Of a DNA stretch of 64,000 bases, positions 9,083 through 18,928 are shown piece after piece. Made by a program: the position numbers and the translations under genes. The notes below the pieces were generated by a model. It had not been told where the DNA came from and ran no database searches. It saw only the letters and a program-made list of their open reading frames with translations. The stretch lies in contig JBKBQA010000002.1 of assembly GCA_046292765.1 (NCBI GenBank), forward strand, positions 711,800 to 775,799, written 5' to 3'. The DNA is from PGZG01 sp046292765 (GTDB lineage: Bacteria; Pseudomonadota; Gammaproteobacteria; Pseudomonadales; Alcanivoracaceae). How positions within the stretch are numbered: position 1 is the stretch's first letter; each line of letters starts with the position of its first letter.

Positions 9083-10371
9083 AGCTGCCGCATCTGCTGG
9101 CGCTGGTGCTGATTGCCGCAATCGGCTACTGGATCTGGAGCAATGTCGAAAAAATTCCCGTGGCCGAGCACGGCATCAGCACCGCCGCTAACATGGCGGC
9201 AGCCGAAGCCCTGTTATCGCGACGGGACATGCCTGTCCGTCGCATCAGTAGCGCGGCGGAGTTGTTCCCGCTGCCGTCCCCGGACACCCTGCTCGTTCTC
9301 CAGCGCCGCGATGCGCGACTGGCGGAATGGCAACGCAAGGCCCTGCTCGAATGGCTGCAGGCGGGTGGACGACTGATCGTCAACGCGGTACCAATGGACT
9401 ACAACGACTACATTGACGATCAGCTCGGCGACGACGACATCGCCAACCATGACCCACTGTTATACAGCCTGGGCGTCACGGCCTGGTACAAGGATTCTGT
9501 TGCCCGTCGACCGGAACTGCCGACCGATACCAGTGATGGCGGTCAGCTCGAACTCAGGTTCAGGCTGCATTGTCTTGGCAAGCTCAACCTCGACGGCATG
9601 ACCTGCGCCCGCATGGTCTGTGGCGAGGACCGACTACCGGATTACGCCCTGTTTGACGATGACCACACATTACGGCAACTGGAACTGGATCCGCAGATCG
9701 ACCTGCTTCACCGCGATCTCTACACCACGCCGCAAGACGATGATGCGATGATTCCGCTTCGCGACACCACGGTGATTGGTCGAGGCAGCAGCGATGGCGG
9801 CCACGACATGCTGCTATGGCTGGAAGCCGGCAAGGGAGATGTGCTGGTATTCAGTGACCTTGATATTTTCTCCAACAGCCGATTGCATCATCTTGATCAC
9901 GCTGACCTGCTGCTGACGCTCAGCCGGGGGTCAACGGCAGTGTGGTGGATTCGCAGCGTCGATGCGCCTGCCCTGCACCGCTGGCTGTGGCAACGGGGCT
10001 GGCCACTGATCTCTGCCGCAACTCTGTTGTTGCTGCTGTTTCTCTGGCATCACATCCCCCGTCGCGGCGTCATGCTGCAGTCTGCCGACATCCACGAACG
10101 TGACTTTACCGACCACTTTCAGGCCGCCTCTGCACTGCTCTGGCGCATAGGCCAGCCACGCGCATTGCTGGAGCCCTTGCGTCGTGATGTTGTGCGTCAA
10201 CTCGGTCGACATCCCGGCGGCACTGATCCGGCGCGCCACATCGAGCTCGCCGCCGCACTGGCAAATCTCAGCACGGCAGAGGTAAAGAATGCGCTGGAAC
10301 AGGTGCCCGCCAACGAGGCAGAACTTCATTATCTGGTTTCCCTGTTGCAGCATCTGCGTCAGCACACCTGA
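9079..10371 (+). CDS. DUF4350 domain protein of the MoxR cluster
   Basis: Protein of 430 residues with an N-terminal membrane anchor (residues 4-22), a periplasmic alpha/beta domain typical of DUF4350 (LSRRDMPVRRI, LLEWLQAGGRLIVNAVP), a second membrane helix near residues 308-326, and a cytoplasmic tail. Its ATG overlaps the previous stop as ATGA. In related genomes this gene is followed directly by moxR. Here a transporter gene intervenes, separated by 65 bp that could carry a promoter. Confidence 0.75.
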   Translation: MKLPHLLALVLIAAIGYWIWSNVEKIPVAEHGISTAANMAAAEALLSRRDMPVRRISSAAELFPLPSPDTLLVLQRRDARLAEWQRKALLEWLQAGGRLIVNAVPMDYNDYIDDQLGDDDIANHDPLLYSLGVTAWYKDSVARRPELPTDTSDGGQLELRFRLHCLGKLNLDGMTCARMVCGEDRLPDYALFDDDHTLRQLELDPQIDLLHRDLYTTPQDDDAMIPLRDTTVIGRGSSDGGHDMLLWLEAGKGDVLVFSDLDIFSNSRLHHLDHADLLLTLSRGSTAVWWIRSVDAPALHRWLWQRGWPLISAATLLLLLFLWHHIPRRGVMLQSADIHERDFTDHFQAASALLWRIGQPRALLEPLRRDVVRQLGRHPGGTDPARHIELAAALANLSTAEVKNALEQVPANEAELHYLVSLLQHLRQHT

Positions 10372-10436
10372 AACCGGGATGAAATATCGCTATGGTGGAG
10401 CAGACAAACTGCACAGCAGGCAAAGGAGATTAACCG

Positions 10437-12482
10437 ATGCAGACTGACAGCAAGATGGTCCGTTCCGCTCTGGTGCTACCAGTATTCATCCCGGCGGTCG
10501 CGGTGACACTGCTGCTGGTAATTGGCACCATCAGCAACCCGACATTGGCCGGTGCCCTGTTCGCCGACACACTCGCCTTTATCACTCGAAGTTTCGGCTG
10601 GTTCTATATGCTCGCCGTTGCCATTTTTCTGGTGTTCATCGTCGCGGTGGCGATCTCAAGCTGGGGCAATATCCGTCTCGGGCCTGATCACTCCGAGCCG
10701 GAATACCCGTTCCCGGTCTGGTTTGCCATGCTGTTTTCCGCAGGCTATGGCATTGCGCTTCTGTTTTTTGGCGTAGCCGAGCCGGTGCTGCACTATGCAG
10801 AGCCTCCGATGGGTGCAGCACAGACCGTCGATGCGGCGCGCCAGGCGATGCAGATCGCGTTTTTCCACTGGGGATTTCATATCTGGGCAATCTACGGGCT
10901 AGCAGGGCTGGTACTGGCCTATTTTTCGTTCCGGCATGGTCTGCCGCTGTCTGTCCGCTCGGCCCTCTATCCGCTGATCGGCGAGCGCATTTATGGTCCC
11001 ATCGGCCACGCCGTCGATGTATTTGCCATACTCGGCACACTGTTTGGCATCGCCACCACGCTGGGCTTGTCTGTCACCCAGATCAACGCCGGACTGCATT
11101 ACCTGTGGCCATCCATCCCGGTCAGCATTTCCGTGCAGGTCGGCGCCATCGTGGTCATTACCGGCCTGGCCGTGCTGTCTGTCGTGGCAGGCCTCGACAA
11201 GGGCGTCAAGCGACTGTCGATCATCAATATGGCATTGGCGGTTGCACTGATGACATTTGTCTTTGTTGCCGGCCCATCGATCCTGATTCTGGAGACCTTC
11301 CTGCAGAACACAGGCAGTTACCTGAATCATATCGTCGAACGTACTTTCAATTTGCAGGCCTACAGCCGCAGTGACTGGATCGGCAACTGGACGCTGTTCA
11401 TTTTCGGCTGGACCATTGCCTGGGCTCCCTTTGTCGGTCTGTTTATCGCTCGCATCAGTCGTGGCCGTACCATTCGGGAGTTTGTCTTCGGGGTCATGCT
11501 GGTGCCTTCGCTGTTCACCTTTCTGTGGTTCTCGATTTTCGGTGACACCGCCTTGTACCTGATCATGCATGAGGGCTATACCGCCTTGATCGGCGAGGTC
11601 CAGTCAAATACCGCCATCGCCCTGTTCAAACTCTACGAGCGTCTGCCGCTGACCGAAGTGGTTTCCTTCGTTACCGTGATACTGATCATCACTTTTTTTG
11701 TCACCTCTTCGGATTCGGGATCGCTGGTAATCGACTCGCTGGCATCCGGTGGCGCGGCACACACGCCAGTCTGGCAGCGAGTGTTCTGGGCCTCTACGGA
11801 AGGCGTGCTGGCTGCTGCCCTGCTGATGGCCGGGGGGCTAAGCGCCCTGCAAACCATGACCATTGCCAGCGCCCTGCCCTTTGCGGTGATCATGCTGGCT
11901 GCGGTGTGGGGCTTATGGCGGGCACTGGTTATCGAGGGTCACCGGGAAAAAAGCCTGCACAGTCATCCGGCGTTGAGCGGCAGTGCACCCGGCCCGGCCG
12001 ACTGGCAGCAACGCCTGTCCCGACTATTACACTTCCCCGACGCCGATCAGTCCGGCGCCTATATCGAACAGACAGTTCACCCCGCCATGCAGCAACTGCG
12101 GGCCCAGCTGGGTCGACTGGGCTGGCATGCGGAACTGCAGCATCAACCGGGTGACCATTGTCGTTTGCATATCGTCCGGGGCGAAGAAGTGAATTTCTTT
12201 TATGAGATTCGCCTGGTGGCCTATCCCCGGCCGGCATTTTCTCTCGCTGCGCTGGACGCCAGCAGCACCGCCGAACAGCAATACTGGCGCGCTGAAGTGT
12301 TCTTGCGGCGCGGCGGTCAGGGCTACGACGTATTCGGCTATAGCCCCCAGGAACTGATCGGTGACATGCTGAATCAGTTCGGCAATTATCTTCACTTCCG
12401 CCACATTTCCCCGGGCAACCTGCCCTGGGAAATGGCGGAGCAGGACACTTCCAGCACCTCGTCTTCAGGGAGCCATTCATGA
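10437..12482 (+). CDS. BCCT-family transporter, BetT-like (choline/betaine/carnitine type)
   Basis: Twelve-helix transporter of 681 residues. The signature segment FGWTIAWAPFVGLFIARIS (about residues 324-342) carries the tryptophans of the substrate-binding site, and PFPVWFAMLFSAGYGIALLFFGVAEP is the other family block (written in part). The roughly 160-residue cytoplasmic tail (residues 520-681) is like that of BetT, where the tail governs osmotic regulation. Likely substrates are choline or betaine; sodium or proton coupling cannot be decided. A good Shine-Dalgarno (AAGGAG) precedes ATG 10437. The gene sits inside the MoxR cluster, and its last codon overlaps moxR by 4 bp. Confidence 0.9.
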   Translation: MQTDSKMVRSALVLPVFIPAVAVTLLLVIGTISNPTLAGALFADTLAFITRSFGWFYMLAVAIFLVFIVAVAISSWGNIRLGPDHSEPEYPFPVWFAMLFSAGYGIALLFFGVAEPVLHYAEPPMGAAQTVDAARQAMQIAFFHWGFHIWAIYGLAGLVLAYFSFRHGLPLSVRSALYPLIGERIYGPIGHAVDVFAILGTLFGIATTLGLSVTQINAGLHYLWPSIPVSISVQVGAIVVITGLAVLSVVAGLDKGVKRLSIINMALAVALMTFVFVAGPSILILETFLQNTGSYLNHIVERTFNLQAYSRSDWIGNWTLFIFGWTIAWAPFVGLFIARISRGRTIREFVFGVMLVPSLFTFLWFSIFGDTALYLIMHEGYTALIGEVQSNTAIALFKLYERLPLTEVVSFVTVILIITFFVTSSDSGSLVIDSLASGGAAHTPVWQRVFWASTEGVLAAALLMAGGLSALQTMTIASALPFAVIMLAAVWGLWRALVIEGHREKSLHSHPALSGSAPGPADWQQRLSRLLHFPDADQSGAYIEQTVHPAMQQLRAQLGRLGWHAELQHQPGDHCRLHIVRGEEVNFFYEIRLVAYPRPAFSLAALDASSTAEQQYWRAEVFLRRGGQGYDVFGYSPQELIGDMLNQFGNYLHFRHISPGNLPWEMAEQDTSSTSSSGSHS

Positions 12483-13450
12483 CAGCACCGCAAACTCTGA
12501 CCGATGCCAGCACGCTGGCGCGTTCCATCGAAACCGCCGTGGCCGCCGTGCTGGTTGGCCAGCAACAAGTGGTGCGCGAAGTGCTGGTCGCCATGATCAG
12601 TGGTGGCCATGTGCTGCTCGAAGGCGTGCCCGGTCTCGGCAAGACGCTGCTGGTGCGCACCCTCGCGCACACCCTGCAGGTGGAGTTCAGTCGCATCCAG
12701 TTCACCCCCGATCTGATGCCAACCGACGTAACCGGCCATGCCATGTTCGATCCGAAGACCGAACAGTTTCGTATTCGCAAGGGTCCCGCCTTTACGCAGC
12801 TGCTGCTCGCCGACGAAATCAATCGCGCCTCGGCAAAAACCCAGTCTGCCCTGCTTGAAGTGATGCAGGAGCGACAGATCACGATTGAGGGCAAGTGCTT
12901 TCCGCTGGCGCCCCCCTTCATGGTGCTGGCCACCCAGAACCCGCTCGATCAGGAAGGCACCTATCCGCTACCAGAAGCGGAGCTGGATCGCTTTCTGTTC
13001 AAAATCATGATCGATTACCCGGTGATCGAGCATGAAGCGAGGATTGTGCGCATGGTGCTGGATGGCACCATCAGCGACAGTCTCGCCGTGGCGAATCTTG
13101 TGGCGCTCGCGGATGCCAGCGGCGTACTTGCCATGCAGCGTCTCGCCACCACCGTCAGTCTTGACGATGCGGTGGTGGACTACGCGCTGCGACTGGTGCG
13201 CAGCACCCGCGATCTGCCCGGCCTCGCCCGTGGCGCCGGGCCACGCGCCAGTATTGCGCTCTGCACTGCCGGCCGCGCCGAGGCGCTGCTGGAAGGCCGT
13301 GACTTCGTCATTCCCGACGACATCAAGCGGGTGGCGCGTCCGGTGTTGCGCCATCGCATCCAGCTCAGTGCCGATGCGGAAATCGAAGGCCAGACGCCGG
13401 AGTCACTGCTGCGTCGGCTGCTGGATCAGGTCCCGGCTCCCCGTCAATGA
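12479..13450 (+). CDS. MoxR-family AAA+ ATPase
   Basis: AAA+ ATPase of 323 residues with Walker A GVPGLGKT (49-56) and Walker B LLLADEINRA, followed by SALLEVMQERQITI and ATQNPLDQEGTYPLPEAELDRF (written in part), all typical of MoxR. MoxR proteins act as chaperone-like ATPases working with VWA or DUF58 partners. Its ATG overlaps the transporter stop and its stop overlaps the DUF58 gene start, so three genes are translationally linked. Confidence 0.92.
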   Translation: MTAPQTLTDASTLARSIETAVAAVLVGQQQVVREVLVAMISGGHVLLEGVPGLGKTLLVRTLAHTLQVEFSRIQFTPDLMPTDVTGHAMFDPKTEQFRIRKGPAFTQLLLADEINRASAKTQSALLEVMQERQITIEGKCFPLAPPFMVLATQNPLDQEGTYPLPEAELDRFLFKIMIDYPVIEHEARIVRMVLDGTISDSLAVANLVALADASGVLAMQRLATTVSLDDAVVDYALRLVRSTRDLPGLARGAGPRASIALCTAGRAEALLEGRDFVIPDDIKRVARPVLRHRIQLSADAEIEGQTPESLLRRLLDQVPAPRQ

Positions 13451-14781
13451 TGCTGCGCCCTTCACCCGCACTGTTGCGGGCGGCTGTGTTGCTGCTGCTG
13501 CTGGCCCTGCTGCCATTGGCGGCCCGCCTGTGGCTGCCTGACTGGCGTGAAGGCGCAGAGACACTCTGGCTTCTGGCGGCGCTGATGCTGGTGATGACAC
13601 TTGGCTGGGACATCGCCCGGGCCTGGTCACGACCGCTGCCGCGAGCTACCCGGCTCACCCCTGCGGCTTTTTCCGTTCAGCGCGATCACACCATCCGGGT
13701 AAGGTTTGCCAGCAGTGATCTGCCCAGCCAATGCGAGCTCGCCGACCATCACCCCGCCGATGATCCGAACACCGGCCTGCCGGCGCTGTTAAGGCCGGCA
13801 GCTGCGGCCACCACCGAGTTCAGCTACCGTTACCGCCCGTCGCGACGCGGCAAGGCGGTGTTCGGTGATATCGAACTGTGGTTGCCCGGCCCGCTCGGTT
13901 TGATCTGGCTGCGGCGTCGTATTGGCGCCGCCTGCGAAGTGCCGGTGTATCCCGATTTTTCCATGTTGCAGAGCGATGCCCTGAAGGCACAAAAACACAG
14001 CCGCCTTGATGCCGGCAGTCGGCAACAGCCACGGCGTGGCGAAGGCATGGAGTTTCACCAATTGCGCGAGTACCGGCCAGGCGATGCCCTGCGCCAGATC
14101 GACTGGAAGGCCAGTGCCAGACGCCGCAGCCTGATCAGCCGGGAGTATCAAGAGGAACAGAACCAGCACATTATCGTCCTGCTGGACGGCGGCGCTCGGC
14201 TGGCCATGCGGGTTAACGGGATGACCGGCTTCGACCATGCCCTGAACGCCAGCCTGCTGTTGGCCTGGAGTGGCTTGAAGCAAGGCGATCGCCCTGGTGT
14301 TCTGCTGTTCTCCAACGATGAAGAGCGCTGGCTGCCACCGGTCCGCGGTCAACAGGGATTAAACCGGCTGCTCAACGCGCTCTACACCCTGCACCCGGGC
14401 AATCGTGCCAGCGATTACAGTCTCGCCGCCCGTAAACTGATGGGGCATTGGTCACGGCACTCATTGGTGGTGCTGATCAGTCATATCCAGCCGGATGACG
14501 AGCAGGAACTGATGACCGCAGTCAAGCTGCTCAGTGGCAGACACCTGCTGATGATTGCCGATATCCAGTTGCCCAGTCAGGCGCGGCTGCGCCATTGCGC
14601 CATCGACACTGTGGATGACGCCCTGCGGGTGGCCGGCGATGCCGGCTGGCAGGAGGCCCGTCTGGCCCTGCATGCCAGACTGCGCCATGCCGGCGCCCTG
14701 GTGGTGGAAGCCACGCCCGAACACCTGCCGGCAAAGCTGAATCAGGTTTACCTGTCGCTTAAACGCAGTGGACAACTATAA
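13447..14781 (+). CDS. DUF58 domain protein (VWA-like partner of MoxR)
   Basis: Protein of 444 residues with two N-terminal membrane helices (about 8-28 and 38-56). The diagnostic DUF58 block GMEFHQLREYRPGDALRQID lies near residue 201, continuing into WKASARR. The C-terminal half resembles a VWA fold with a degenerate metal site (VLLDGGARL in place of a classical DxSxS). It overlaps moxR by 4 bp, the standard pairing. Probably inner-membrane attached with the DUF58 region in the cytoplasm. Confidence 0.88.
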   Translation: MMLRPSPALLRAAVLLLLLALLPLAARLWLPDWREGAETLWLLAALMLVMTLGWDIARAWSRPLPRATRLTPAAFSVQRDHTIRVRFASSDLPSQCELADHHPADDPNTGLPALLRPAAAATTEFSYRYRPSRRGKAVFGDIELWLPGPLGLIWLRRRIGAACEVPVYPDFSMLQSDALKAQKHSRLDAGSRQQPRRGEGMEFHQLREYRPGDALRQIDWKASARRRSLISREYQEEQNQHIIVLLDGGARLAMRVNGMTGFDHALNASLLLAWSGLKQGDRPGVLLFSNDEERWLPPVRGQQGLNRLLNALYTLHPGNRASDYSLAARKLMGHWSRHSLVVLISHIQPDDEQELMTAVKLLSGRHLLMIADIQLPSQARLRHCAIDTVDDALRVAGDAGWQEARLALHARLRHAGALVVEATPEHLPAKLNQVYLSLKRSGQL

Positions 14782-14872
14782 GATTGATCAACAAGGCCTT
14801 CACGTGACACGGATCAACATAGGGCATGATCCACCGCCCTACGCTGGATTCGATGAACACGGAGTACTGTCC

Positions 14873-15844
14873 ATGCAACAACCTCGGAGCCTGATCCCCT
14901 ACGCGGTGATGGCCCCCTCGGGCCACAACACACAGCCCTGGCGGTTTGAGGTGTCGGCACAACGTATTGATATTTTTCCCGATTTCAGTCGCCGCCTGCC
15001 GGTGGTGGATGCCGATGACCACGCCCTCTTTATCAGCCTCGGCTGCGCGCTGGAGAACCTGCTGATTGCTGCAGCCCAAAGCGGCGTACATACCCGGGTG
15101 GAATACTTCCCGGCCGGTGAACAGTGCCTGCGAGTGCACCTTGAAGGGCCCGGCGACATTGCCAACGAATCAACCCGGATACTGTTTGATGCCATGCCAC
15201 GACGCCAATCCAATCGCGGCCGCTACGAGCAACGCCCGCTGTCGGAGCAGCACATCACTGCGCTGGCACTCGCGGCCCGCCAACCGGATGTGCGGATAGA
15301 GCTGATCAGCGACATCAAGCAGCGTCAGCAGATGGCCCAGCATGCCGCCCGTGCCTGTGAACAGCAGTTTTCCGACCCGGCCTTCGTCCGCGAACTGCAG
15401 CACTGGATCCGCTTCAGTCAGCGCGAACGTAACCTGCAACGTGACGGGCTGGCCGCCGACACCATGGGCATGCCATTCGTGCCACGCTGGTTCGGCCGCC
15501 TGATCATGGCGCTGACCAGCACACCGCAGCGGGAGGCCCGCAAGGTGCAGAGGCAGGCCGAATGCGCACCACTGCTGGCGCTGTTTTGCGTACGCCGTAA
15601 TGATGCCAGTAGCTGGGTCAATGCCGGGCGCAGCTACCAGCGGCTGGCATTGACAGCCACCGCGCTGGGCATCGCCCACGCACACCTGAACATGCCCTGC
15701 GAAGTTATCAACGAACGCGCTGCGATGAAAAAATCACTGGGCCTGGAGGATGAACCGGTGTTACTGATCCGACTCGGCTTTGGCAAGCGCATGCCGATGT
15801 CAGTGCGGCGTCCCGCCAACGAGGTTATGGTTGAGCATGGATAA
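14873..15844 (+). CDS. Nitroreductase-family FMN-binding protein (Acg-like)
   Basis: About 323 residues. APSGHNTQPWRF near the N-terminus is the FMN-contacting motif of nitroreductase-fold proteins, and the long form with a duplicated fold resembles the Acg subfamily, which can sequester flavin rather than catalyse. ATG 14873 is chosen because GGAG lies eight bases before it; the frame could extend to GTG 14768, which would overlap DUF58. The C-terminus overlaps the M50 protease gene by 8 bp. Substrate unknown. Confidence 0.75.
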   Translation: MQQPRSLIPYAVMAPSGHNTQPWRFEVSAQRIDIFPDFSRRLPVVDADDHALFISLGCALENLLIAAAQSGVHTRVEYFPAGEQCLRVHLEGPGDIANESTRILFDAMPRRQSNRGRYEQRPLSEQHITALALAARQPDVRIELISDIKQRQQMAQHAARACEQQFSDPAFVRELQHWIRFSQRERNLQRDGLAADTMGMPFVPRWFGRLIMALTSTPQREARKVQRQAECAPLLALFCVRRNDASSWVNAGRSYQRLALTATALGIAHAHLNMPCEVINERAAMKKSLGLEDEPVLLIRLGFGKRMPMSVRRPANEVMVEHG

Positions 15845-16955
15845 CCCCACACCTGCCCAGACGATGAAATGGTCGCTGCGATTTGCCCGTATCGCCGGCA
15901 TTGATGTGGCAGTGCATGCCACCTTCGCCCTGCTGCTGGGCTGGGTAGCACTGACCGTCTGGCGCAGCACACACAGCGGCGCGGCGGTGCTGCAGGGACT
16001 GGTATTCATTATCGCCCTGTTTGCTTGTGTGGTGCTGCATGAGCTGGGGCATGCCCTTACCGCACGGCGCTTCGGCATTCGCACCCGCAGCATCACCCTG
16101 CTGCCGATTGGCGGCATCGCTGCCATGGAAAAAATGCCCGACGACCCGAAACAGGAAATGCAGGTCGCCATAGCAGGCCCGCTGGTCAACGTGGTGATCG
16201 CTTTCGTCATCGCGGTGGTGATCAGTGTCGGCAACATCCCGCCCCCATCGCCTGAAGAAGATGCCACCCTGCTGCTCGGATCGCCGGCAGCCTTCCTCTA
16301 CAGCCTGATGGCAATCAACCTGATACTGGCCGTGTTCAACCTGCTCCCCGCTTTTCCGATGGATGGTGGCCGGGTCCTGCGGGCGGCGCTGGCGATGAGA
16401 ATGGATCATCATCTGGCAACGCTTCGTGCCGCCAGAATCGGCCAGAGCATGGCGGTAGTGCTTTTTTTCCTTGGTTTTTTCTACAGTCCGATTCTGATGC
16501 TGATCAGCGTGTTTATCTGGTTTGCGGCCGGCGCCGAGTCCGGTGCCGAACAACTGCGCCATGCCCTCCACCGGGTGTCCACCCGAAATGCGATGATCAC
16601 CCGATTTGACGTGCTGCGTGAGGAAGAGATACTGCAGCGAGCCGTTGATCTGACCCTCCACACGGACCAGAAACATTTCCCGGTGATCAGTGCCAGTGGT
16701 GGCCTGAAGGTGCTCAGTCAGCGCGATATGCTCAGCGCATTACGCAGTGACGGCGAGTCGGTGTCATTGCAGCGGCTGCCACTGCCACCGCTGGAAACCT
16801 GCGGTCTGCATGAACCGATGCAACAGGTACTCGATCGCATACAGCAGCAGCCCAATCCCATTATCGGTGTTCTCGACCAGCAACGCCTGGTGGGGCTGAT
16901 ACATCTTGAAAACATCATGGAACTGATGCGCATCGACGAAGCACGGCAACGTTAG
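15837..16955 (+). CDS. Site-2-protease-like M50 zinc metalloprotease with CBS region
   Basis: Intramembrane protease of 372 residues. HELGH at 68-72 supplies the zinc ligands and catalytic glutamate, and NLLPAFPMDGG at 168-178 carries the third ligand (aspartate). About six hydrophobic segments span residues 20-240. The C-terminal 120 residues look like a CBS-domain pair (SQRDMLSALRSDG is a typical CBS end), placing this in the group with CBS-linked regulation. The gene starts inside the nitroreductase end and is followed by a REP-like palindrome. Substrate unknown. Confidence 0.85.
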   Translation: MDNPTPAQTMKWSLRFARIAGIDVAVHATFALLLGWVALTVWRSTHSGAAVLQGLVFIIALFACVVLHELGHALTARRFGIRTRSITLLPIGGIAAMEKMPDDPKQEMQVAIAGPLVNVVIAFVIAVVISVGNIPPPSPEEDATLLLGSPAAFLYSLMAINLILAVFNLLPAFPMDGGRVLRAALAMRMDHHLATLRAARIGQSMAVVLFFLGFFYSPILMLISVFIWFAAGAESGAEQLRHALHRVSTRNAMITRFDVLREEEILQRAVDLTLHTDQKHFPVISASGGLKVLSQRDMLSALRSDGESVSLQRLPLPPLETCGLHEPMQQVLDRIQQQPNPIIGVLDQQRLVGLIHLENIMELMRIDEARQR

Positions 16956-17003
16956 GAGTGGCGATTCTGCCGCGATCCGGTTTGGGCAGGATTGCCGCTC
17001 TAC
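16956..17003. repeat. REP-like palindrome between convergent genes
   Basis: Two arms, GGCGATTCTGCCGC and GGGCAGGATTGCCGC, face each other across a CGATCC spacer in the gap between the M50 protease stop and the convergent membrane-protein stop. The sequence TTTGGGCAGG (16981-16990) is also found near the repeats at 28659, 32026 and (reversed) 32314. It could terminate transcription from either side, but there is no T-tract. Confidence 0.65.
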
Positions 17004-18883
17004 AAGCGATCAACCGGGCGAAGTGTGGCAACAATGCCGCCATGAAGATGATCGGCATCCTGCCGAAACGCCGCCAGCATTCGCTGCAGATACTCTTCTC
17101 CCACCGCATCCTGTAACGCCTCAACGCTGGCCAACAGATCTGCCTCCAGTTGCTGACGCGACAACAGTTCATCTGCCTTCAAAATCGCATACTCCGATGC
17201 CAGGGTGACACCGGTAAACACTGCCACCGCGCAACCCAGCACCAGGGGACCACTGGCGGCACAGAAGGTTGCGCCCCCCGCAGCCGAGCCGCGACTGGCC
17301 AGCCGGGCACCGGCGCGCGCCGCGCCTTGTGCGGTCGCACGGGATTGCGCCGCAGCACGCACCGAGTGCGTCAGGGAAAAGGCCGCCGCGCCTGCCCCCA
17401 ATGCCATCGATACACCGCTCTGACGCAGAGCCAGATCACTCTGTAAGGGTGAGCCTCCCAGCCCGACACCGATCCGGTCCAGATTGATCACCGCCTCGGC
17501 ATCAACACGCAGGTGCGGATGCGCCTCCCAGCCGGCCAGACGCCGCTGGAGATCCGCCAGCATGTCGTCATGCAGAAAAGCCAGCTGGTTGTCATAGGCG
17601 CCCTCCACCTGCTGCTCAAAAACCTGCAATTTCCGCTGCCAGAGCGCCGCAGGAAAAAGCCGCTCGGACAGCATCCTGACCGCTCGCTCGTTATCGGCGC
17701 TGAAATACTCCATCAGCCCGAACGCTGTTCGGGTCATGCCACCCGAGAGGGAATAATGCCAATCTGCATAACCGGGCACCCTTGCTCTGGCGTCGGCAAA
17801 CAATCGGTCCAGCTCCCTGTCGGTGAGTCGTTGCAGAGCGACAAACCGAACCGCAAGGTCGCCATCAAGCCAGTCCGCATTGTCACGCAGGATCTGGTCC
17901 AGACGGTCGGCCGGCAGTGCATAGCGACTGCCACCAAGCTGGATCACTTGCGGCTCGCCAACCAACCAGCCGAAAGGACGCGGTGTCAGCACGACCCAGC
18001 TCATCAGCAGCACCGCAACGGCAGTCGCGGCAGCCAAAGAGGGTGATGCAAGTGGCCCCGGCGACGCTGATCCATCTGCCGCGCTGACTGGCGCCGGTTG
18101 ACGATTGCACAGCACAGATACACCCTGCATCAGCAACAGCAGCGGCCAGACGAAACAGGCCCCCTGAACCAGCAGCAGCATCCAGGCCAATAGCGACAGT
18201 AGCGACGAGGGTGTGGTGAGCGTCTGCACTAACCACAGATGCACATAGCTGAAGCCGTGCCAGATTGCTGCCGGCGCCACGAGTGCCTGACTCTCTCCCG
18301 CAGCCTCCGCCATGCCGAGACGGGCGGCCTGAAACAGCGTCATGGACGACACATCCGCCACGGGCAACCACAGCGACACCAGCAACCACAACAGCACCAG
18401 AATCACGCCCGCCATCCGCACCGCCAGCACTCCGGCAGCATGGGACAGCAGCAAGACACTGACATCCGCTCGCAGGAGCCGCAGCGACAACTGCCAGCAA
18501 CACAGCCAAAGGGGCACGGCAAACAGCATCAGCCACCAGAACGCGGGCGCCTGGGGCTGGCTGATAACTGCCAGCAACAGTATCGACAGCGGCAAGGCAG
18601 CGGCTGCCTGAATGGCGGCCATGACCAGCCCGCCCCGTAGCCTGTGTCGCCAGCGCGAGTGCTCCGTCAGATAGGCCGACAGTGCCACCGCCCGACGCCG
18701 GCGGGCACGCCAGAACAGCACGGCTAACAGCGGCACCCACAGCAGCAGCCACAACACCGTGACCCCGAGATCACTGGCCACCACCGCCAGATAGCCGAAC
18801 AGTTTCAGCACGGCCACCAGCAGCACCAGCCAGATCAACGACGACAGCAGACGCAATGCAGACACAAGCGAGACAGGCAACAT
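17000..18883 (-). CDS. Unrecognised multi-pass membrane protein
   Basis: About 627 residues with no family recognised. The first half has roughly seven hydrophobic helices separated by Arg-rich loops. After about residue 320 comes a soluble region with an Ala/Gly-rich hydrophobic stretch (SMALGAGAAAFSLTHSV, then ARLASRGSAAGGATF) that resembles a glycine-zipper hairpin. The tail is acidic and helical. ATG 18883 gives a sensible membrane N-terminus; the frame can be extended to GTG 18928, directly after the NnrU stop, but without a ribosome site. It follows nnrU in the same direction. Confidence 0.6.
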   Translation of the reverse strand: MLPVSLVSALRLLSSLIWLVLLVAVLKLFGYLAVVASDLGVTVLWLLLWVPLLAVLFWRARRRRAVALSAYLTEHSRWRHRLRGGLVMAAIQAAAALPLSILLLAVISQPQAPAFWWLMLFAVPLWLCCWQLSLRLLRADVSVLLLSHAAGVLAVRMAGVILVLLWLLVSLWLPVADVSSMTLFQAARLGMAEAAGESQALVAPAAIWHGFSYVHLWLVQTLTTPSSLLSLLAWMLLLVQGACFVWPLLLLMQGVSVLCNRQPAPVSAADGSASPGPLASPSLAAATAVAVLLMSWVVLTPRPFGWLVGEPQVIQLGGSRYALPADRLDQILRDNADWLDGDLAVRFVALQRLTDRELDRLFADARARVPGYADWHYSLSGGMTRTAFGLMEYFSADNERAVRMLSERLFPAALWQRKLQVFEQQVEGAYDNQLAFLHDDMLADLQRRLAGWEAHPHLRVDAEAVINLDRIGVGLGGSPLQSDLALRQSGVSMALGAGAAAFSLTHSVRAAAQSRATAQGAARAGARLASRGSAAGGATFCAASGPLVLGCAVAVFTGVTLASEYAILKADELLSRQQLEADLLASVEALQDAVGEEYLQRMLAAFRQDADHLHGGIVATLRPVDRL

Positions 18884-18928
18884 AGCGGTGTTGACCTCGC
18901 CGAACGGGGAGGATTCCCCTGATAGCAC

